Positions 57,740 to 64,000 of a stretch of 64,000 nucleotides of DNA are shown here, one piece after another; position 1 is the first letter of the stretch, and every line of letters starts with the position of its first letter. Both the position numbers and the translations under genes were made by a program. The notes under the pieces were generated by a model that did no database searches, was not told the origin of the DNA, and saw only the letters and a list, made by a program, of their open reading frames with translations. Origin of the DNA: Takakia lepidozioides (lineage: Eukaryota > Streptophyta > Takakiopsida > Takakiales > Takakiaceae); the NCBI GenBank assembly GCA_030704615.1, contig CM060733.1, positions 71,486,001 through 71,550,000 of the forward strand, read 5' to 3'.

Positions 57740-59590
57740 TATTAGATATCCAATCATTGTCCGAGGAAAGCCCACTTCATGTGTGAAGAGTTGAAAAAAA
57801 CACTTGAAAACAAACAGATAAACTATCTTGCTTCATATATTGAAAGAACCAATTTTGTTTTTCCATGAATTTATTGAGTATTAGATATCTAATCATTGTC
57901 CGAGGAAAATCCACTTCATGTGTGAAGAGTTGAAAAAAACACTCCAAAACAAACGAATAAACTACTTGCTTTATATATTAAAAAACCAATTTTTTTCATG
58001 AATTTATTTAGTAATATATCCATTCATTGTTCTAGGAAAGCTATTTAGATATCCTATCATTGTCCGAGGAAAATCCACTTCATGTGTGAAGAGTTGGAAA
58101 ACAAACGAATAAACTACTTGCTTCATATATTGGAAAACCCAATTTATTTTTTTCCATGAATTTATTTAGTAATATATTCATTCATTGTTCCAGGAAAGCT
58201 ATTTTCCAAGAATTTGCAGGGACCAAAACTACTTGAAATTCCATATCTCCCACCCCGCAGGTCCAAAAATCATGAGAAGAAGCCGGTGCACCCCTACTAT
58301 ACATATATCCAATCATTTTCCGAGGAAAGCCCACTTCATGTATGAAGAGTTGAAAAAAATACTTGAAAAAAATAATTTACCTTGCTTCATATATTGAAAG
58401 AATCGATTTGTTTTCCATGAATTTACTGAATATTAGATATTTAATCATTGTCCGAGGAAAATCCACTTCATGTGTGAAGAGTTGAAAAAAGAACTTGAAA
58501 ACAAACGAATAAACTACTTGCTTCATATATTGGAAAAACCAAAAAAAAAAATTCCATGAATTTCTTTAGTAATATTTCCTTTCCAGGAATTTGTAGGGAC
58601 CAAAAGTACTTGAAATTCCATATCTCCCACCCCGCAGGTCCAAAAATTATGAGAAGAAGCCGGTGCACCCCTACTATACAAATATCCAATCATTGTCCGA
58701 GGAAAGCCCACTTCATGTGTGAAGAGTTGGAAAAAACACTTACAAATAAACTACCTTGCTTCATATATTGAAATAACCAATTTTTTTTTCCATGAATGTA
58801 TTGAGTATTAGATATCCAATCATTGTCAGGAATATCCACTTCATGTATGAAGAGTTGAAAAAAACACTTGAAAACAAACGAATAAACTACTTCCTTCATA
58901 TATTGGAAAAAACCAAAAAAAAAAATTCCATGAATTTATTTAGTAATATATCCGTTCATTGTTCCAGGAAAGCTATTTTTTCTAGGAATTTGCAGGGACC
59001 AAAAGTACTTGAAATTCCATATCTCCCAACCTGCAGGTCCCAAAATCATGAGAAAAAGCCGGTGCACCCTTACTATACAGATATCCAATCATTGTGCGAG
59101 GAAAGCCCACTCCTGTGTGAAGAGCTGAAAAATTAAGTATTAGATACCCAATCATGGTCCGAGGAAAATCCACTTCATATGTGAAGAGTTGAAAAAAACA
59201 CTTGAAAACAAACGAATAAACTACTTCCTTCATATATTGAAAAAACCAATTTATTTTTTTCCATGAATTTATTTAGTAATATATCCATTCATTGTTCCAG
59301 GAAAGCTATTTTCCAGGAATTTGCAGGGACCAAAAGTACTTGAAATTCCATATCTCCCACCCCGTAGATCCAAAAATCATGAGAAGAAGTCGGTGCACCC
59401 CTACTATACAAATATCCAATCATTGTCCGAGGAAAGCCCACTTCATGTGTAAAGAGTTGGAAAAACACTTGAAAACAAACAAATAAACTATTGAAAAATT
59501 CAATTGATTTTTTCCATGAATTTATTCAGTAATATATCCATTCATTGTTCCAAGAAGGCCCACTTTGCTATTTTCCACAAATTTCCAGCG
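57740..59590. repeat. Tandem repeat block containing the 46-49 kb family inverted
   Basis: About ten copies of CCAATCATTGTCCGAGGAAA, GCCCACTTCATGTGTGAAGA, GTTGAAAAAAACACTTGAAA, AACTACTTGCTTCATATATT and CCATGAATTTATT occur with a period near 110-250 bp. Four of them hold TTTGCAGGGACCAAAAGTAC, GAAATTCCATATCTCCCACC and GCCGGTGCACCCCTACTATA (about 58210, 58585, 58990, 59315), which is the reverse complement of the GTGGGAGATGTGGAATTTCA part of the 46.5-49.4 kb units. No ORF with a motif is present. Confidence 0.85.
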
Positions 59591-60190
59591 ACCATGTGTG
59601 AACCAGTGTTGGACCGGTATATAGGTCCAACCCGGGTATCAATACTGATATCAACCCGGGTAGGTAATACCATACCCGGGTGGTAGGTAGGGTCACGGGT
59701 GGCCAATACCCAGGCAATACCATACTAAGGGCAATATATACCTTGCTCTATATTATGGTATATACCATACACGTCTGGTATAGTGATGGACAAGATTGGT
59801 ACTGATACCAGTATTGTTGCTATGTGAGCCTCCAAAGGCACATTAAGTGTATGTGTGGAGTTAGGGCAAGGGAACTCAAGAGCATTTTGGCATTTATGGC
59901 ATCTGCTGTATACTCATGTGCAATGTGCAAAAATACATGTATGATATGGTATATTTTTGTAATGTGCAATGTGTATGAGCAATGTATTTGGTATGTGCAT
60001 TGTGTTGTAATTGTGATCCATTGTGAAGGTCAATTCTTTTTCTCAGGTTATTGAATATTTTCTTGAATATACTAAATGCCATTTTGGCTAAGTCTATATT
60101 GTTTGATTTCAAGGGTTTTTTTCAACTCTTCACACATGGTCGCTGGAAATTCGTGAAAAATAGCAAAGTGGGCTTTCCTCGGACAATGAT
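59560..60190. repeat. Insertion flanked by inverted repeat copies
   Basis: CCACTTTGCTATTTTCCACA and TTCCAGCGACCATGTGTGAA (59565-59601) recur inverted as TTCACACATGGTCGCTGGAA at about 60130 and AATAGCAAAGTGGGCTTTCC at 60160. Enclosed is about 530 bp: a part rich in ACCCGGGTA and GGTAT palindromes (59605-59720), then unassigned AT-rich DNA. Confidence 0.7.
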
Positions 60191-60560
60191 TTGATCTGTT
60201 ATACTTAATAAATTCATAAAAAAAAATTACTTGGTTTTTTCTGGAATATAAGATGACTGTGCTCAACAATACAGTCCACACTATGACTGTTCACGTACTA
60301 TATAGTCAAAGAGCCTAGGTACAAAATCAAGTGTTCACACCAGTACGTTGGACTGGTATCACAAAAATATGATACCAGACTGGTCCTGGTATCACAAGGG
60401 CCCACATTTTCCCACATTTCATTTTATGGTCCTGGTATTGGGGTAAGGGGGCCAGGTAGGGTATGCGAGGGGTATATAACATAAAATTGTGGATGTATAT
60501 TAATAGGGTATCGATATTTGTTTTTTCCCATCTCATGTGAGGGGAATATGAATATTCCTT
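60190..60560. other. AT-rich stretch
   Basis: Repeated GGTATCACA and TGATACCAG motifs at about 60354-60390 give local symmetry. No gene was recognised. Confidence 0.3.
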
Positions 60561-60579
60561 GGATATGTATAGGGATCGC

Positions 60580-60955
60580 ATTGCAACGCCCGAGGCGTCG
60601 TTCCCATTGTGACGGCCGCGGCGTCGCTGTATAACAACGACGTTTTCCCCCCCAAGACTGACCCTGCGACGCCCCAGGCGTTGCAGATATGGACTTCGTC
60701 AAAATGACAGTCCCTGGGTCGCTCTGTGACGCCCGCGGCGTCGCAGAGAATGTGATGGCAGCGGCGTCGCTATATAACTGTGACACTTTTGCCCTCCAAG
60801 ACTAAACCTGCGACGCCCAGGGCATTGCAGCTAGGGACTTTGCCAAATTGGCAGTCCCTCTGCCGCATTGCGATGCGTCAGGCGTCGCAAGAATTCGCTA
60901 CAACGCTCCCGACGTCGCACAAACCGTCGTGGCGATGGCGTCGCACGGGAAATGG
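60580..60955. repeat. GCGACGCC/GGCGTCGC palindrome array
   Basis: Palindromic cores of the form GCGACGCC..GGCGTCGC recur at about 60583, 60604, 60666, 60728, 60752, 60810, 60872, 60900 and 60930. A larger unit of 151 bp is repeated twice (GGCGTCGCTGTATAACAACG at 60611; GGCGTCGCTATATAACTGTG at 60762), each followed by CCAAGACT(G/A)A and CCCTGCGACGCC. A run of 25 C (60969-60993) ends the array. Confidence 0.8.
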
Positions 60956-60993
60956 GGCGCGGGGTAAACCCCCCCCCCCCCCCCCCCCCCCCC

Positions 60994-61247
60994 TTTCCTT
61001 TTGCAGTAGTGTAGGTCCCTCTAACACCGGATAGCTGACAAGTATCTACCCTAGTAAGATCATTGTTTGGTCTTCAATCGCACAAGTCCCAGTATCCGAA
61101 AGTCGATAGATTAAGAGGCCGGGTGCAAAAGTAGCCCCATCGTTAGTCGCATTCCTGCAATCCATGGCTTTCACTGCGGTATCCATGGCGTTGAACTCCC
61201 ACTAGCTAGACCTTGGGTCCTTGTTAACCTCACCATTGTCATGCCCA
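60994..61247. other. Stretch 3' of gypsy fragment
   Basis: No gene. It may contain the start of a long terminal repeat belonging to the minus-strand gypsy fragment, but no second LTR copy is visible. Confidence 0.3.
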
Positions 61248-62840
61248 CTACCTTTGTCCAAGGCATCGTGGACACAACCATTCTCCGCTAGGAACCTCCT
61301 CAAGTGGTGGTGTCAAGCATACCATGTGCCACCCCCTTGAGCATTTGTCACACACCAACATGGTGGCTGCACCACCAGCATGCCCACATAGCATGCAACG
61401 CAACCCTGCAGGTACCACTGCAAGGTTGGGATCTATCCTCCCATCCACATGTGGAATGTGACATGGTGCACAATTACGCACATGGTCCTTCCATACCATG
61501 CCATCTCGACCCTCCAGAATCAACACTCGTGAAAGCAACACCTCCCGTATCCTGAGAATCACACGCCCTGCTGTGACATCCAAGGTCGTTGGTGTTGTTT
61601 GCTGCAGATACACATAGTCCCTAGGATGGAAACGCCAAACCCCTGGACGATATCCCCCTCCATGAATAGTGACATACCTCAATGTGTCTCGGTGTTGGGC
61701 AATGGCAAGGTTCTCAAAAGCCATAGGCATGATTCTCTTGAACAACTCTGCTCGCTGATCACACGCTTGTGTCCACACATTCGGATCATCAAGGTTGAGG
61801 ACTACTGCAGCCTCCCTGCGAATAGATGCAGACAAATCTGGCTCTCGGCCGAAGAGAAGAAAGTAAGAACGAGGCAAGTGATGCTTGCTTGCTAAACCTG
61901 TAGCCCATAGCCAACCAAAGTAGCTGAAGGTCCTAATCTCCTAGGTGTCCGTTCTACAAGCCATACTTGCGCAAGCCTCTCTTGACTGTCTGAACAACTT
62001 GCTCCGCCAAGCCATCAGCCTCGGGATTATCCCGAGAAGTAGTGTGGTGATCTATGAAGGCTTCCTCGCATGCCTGAAACTCCCCCAATAACTCTCTCCC
62101 TTGGTCCGTGAGTACCTCGGCTGGAGCACCAAACTGGCTAAGCACTCGATCTAAGAATGCATACGCAACCCCCTCACTTGCCTTGTCAGGCAATGCCACC
62201 AGTTCCATCCATTTGGATGTTCCACCATCACCAGCACATACTTGTTATGGCGAATCGTTAGTGACAATGGGCCTGCGAAGTCAAAACTCCAACAATAGCC
62301 CAAACCCATAATGGGTAAATGATGCAATTGTGGAGTAAGTGCATTGAAAGAAGCCCGCACTCTATCACACACCATGCACTTTGCTACTAACTGCTGCACA
62401 TCTGTGTGCATGCCCCACCACCAATACTGTCCTTGCAACAAACTATGAGTGTGCCGCACCCCAAAATGTCCCAACTCCTCATGGGCATGGCGTACCAATC
62501 GCACTCGTTGTTGGGTGAGGCACAATCCTTACTCGTCTATCCTCCCATACACGGAGTAGGTGAGTCCCCTCCCACTTGAACCTCTTGGCTCGTTGTAGGA
62601 TCCGATCTCTCTCCTTAGCAGTCGCACTGACTGCTGTCTCTCCGGTACGAAGGTAGGCCAATACTGCTGCATCTTCATGCACATCCTTAGCACCACCAAG
62701 CTCCTCACTGATCTCCGGATCGTCATGCACACCATCTACATGACCAATGGGATGGACCAGCTTGAGCTCCTTGACCCTGACCCTGTGCTCCTTCGTTTTG
62801 GTTACGACCTCCACCACGACCTCTGCCTCCTCTACCTCTC
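61248..62840 (-). pseudogene. Ty3/gypsy integrase with C-terminal PHD finger, decayed
   Basis: Blocks read leftwards. First FLRT-like sequence and ERDRILQRAKRFKWEGTHLL (62817-62540), then the H2C2 zinc region HEELGHFG..CMVCDRVRA, then the integrase core with FDFAGPLSL (first Asp), a shift at about 62205, LTDQGRELLGEF (second Asp) and NPEADGLAEQVVQTVKRGL (Glu). TAG codons lie at 61954-61956 and 61933-61935, where related elements have Gln (KYGLQ) and Trp (GDWD). After another shift near 61865 come YFLLFGREPDLSASIRRE, YRPGVWRFHPRDYVYLQQ and a PHD finger (RCMLC, MLVCDKC, SRGWHMVCL, WLCPRC) that ends in LGQR and a stop. Reverse transcriptase and gag are missing. Confidence 0.88.
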
Positions 62841-64000
62841 TGAACTACATTGCCTCGTCCTGGACCATCATTGTTCCCTTGGAACTGTCCATTAGGTTAC
62901 CACCACTCTCTTATATCTCATAGCAGAAACTACCGTTTTTTCAGATTTCTTCTCAAATTTGTTGACGTGACAACAACCCACACTCTATGTGCTAACATAA
63001 CTAAGACAACCAATTTAAACATGAAAAGGTTCTAACCACCTTCTTTATGTTCTCTTCAGCCCCCAGCTGGAAGTCTGTCACTTAAATACGAAACCCCAGG
63101 ACAAGCAAGCCGGTATAAAGGCCAAATTTTGGTTCTGTGTAGCAAACATACCCATCTTCCAATTACTCCAAGTCAAGAGTAACCTTGTCAGTCCTATCAC
63201 GTAACACATTGCTTGCTGATACTTGCCACAAATTCCTCGAATTGCTAGTCCCCAATCCCTATGCCAACGCCCAGCTCCCCCATCCCACGGACTTAGGAAC
63301 AAACAAACCGACCGACCACCTTCCTCTCGAACCCGACCACCCCATCCCTGTTTTCTTTCTCCTCCTCCGAGCCCCATCTCCGCCGTAAATTATCCTTAAC
63401 GCAAATTGACGGCCCTAAAATTCAAGATATGGGCCACATTTTTTGGAGGGGGCCCAAACTATATCTGCAAATGCATGGAGTGAATGAATGGACAGACCAC
63501 TCACTCAACTCTTCCTCATCCCCGACCTCTAATAACTTATTATACCGGCTTACAACTACACCACATTATTGAATATTGGAACAATTGATGTCTTTGGCAC
63601 GCCATGCATGAGTCTATGTCCAGAGGGGTAGCTAGCGGACTAGCCTAGCCTGGAATGTAGTAGGTATGCCATCACAAGGGCCATGTTCGACAATGTGGGC
63701 TAGGCTGACCATGCCCTTGTCAACGGGTAGCTGATTTCACGATTTCACAAAGCTCTAGCAAATCAATCGACGTTTCAATCCTGATGGATGGATCATGGCC
63801 TGGTCCGGTAGCAAGTTCCACTAGGCATATTTTGGATGGCCTGCTATGCACGGTAGCAAGGTTGCTACCTAGTTCAAGTTAATGAATTGGTTGGCCCGTA
63901 TGTTTGGTGACATGATTACTTGACAATTCTGTTTTCGACGCATTTTCAGCCATTTTGGAGGAGGATTCCACTGGCGTAATTTGGGGTGTCAAGAGCTTGT
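62841..64000. other. Right-hand end, nothing recognised
   Basis: Only short ORFs without motifs on both strands. No repeat relation to the rest of the window was found, except short CTAGC/GCTAG clusters at 63632-63655. Confidence 0.35.

Overview
The window is nuclear DNA of a green plant of the streptophyte line. The strongest evidence is one apparently intact host gene at 21745-23740 on the minus strand, the chloroplast glyceraldehyde-3-phosphate dehydrogenase subunit A. It has introns, a transit peptide of the land-plant type, and no C-terminal extension of the GapB kind. The transposons fit the same picture: CACTA/TNP2 with DUF4218 and DUF4216, two MULE families, copia, a LINE with tRNA-derived SINEs, and a gypsy element whose integrase ends in a PHD finger (the last is best known to me from green algae). 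A charophyte alga or an early-diverging land plant fits best; I cannot name the species.

Layout. 0-2.2 kb: MULE/SWIM transposase pseudogene. 3.8-7.5 kb: unassigned ORFs and a divergent tandem repeat. 8.2-12.3 kb: second MULE-type transposase pseudogene (minus), followed by a broken piece of the H/ACA RNP gene GAR1. 13.4-21.7 kb: mostly unassigned DNA with a decayed 3D-domain gene (18.5-19.0 kb) and an isolated putative exon. 21.7-23.7 kb: gapA. 25.5-29.4 kb: tandem repeats and a cluster of fold-back elements. 30.5-39.9 kb: CACTA-type genes, TNP2 on the minus strand and a TNPA-like protein on the plus strand, the latter interrupted by an FCP1-like HAD phosphatase fragment.

41.1-46.3 kb is the most unusual part: a diverged palindrome of about 5.2 kb. 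Each 2.4-kb arm carries a kinase-like pseudogene and an array of 13-14 small hairpins built on GCGACCGCC/GGCGGTCGC with a period near 49 bp. A copia fragment lies exactly at the centre. Related hairpin arrays recur at 52.2-57.6 kb, and a different core with the same design (GCGACGCC/GGCGTCGC) occurs at 60.6-60.95 kb. 46.5-49.4 and 57.7-59.6 kb hold one interspersed repeat family in opposite orientations. 49.9-51.8 kb is a 5'-truncated LINE split by a SINE with a 9-bp target duplication. 61.2-62.8 kb is a gypsy integrase/PHD pseudogene.

Apart from gapA almost every recognisable protein is broken. All premature stops that I could place by protein similarity are TAG or TGA, none TAA, as expected from C-to-T decay of silenced, methylated transposons. 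All exon limits come from reading splice sites and family motifs by eye; no database search was possible.
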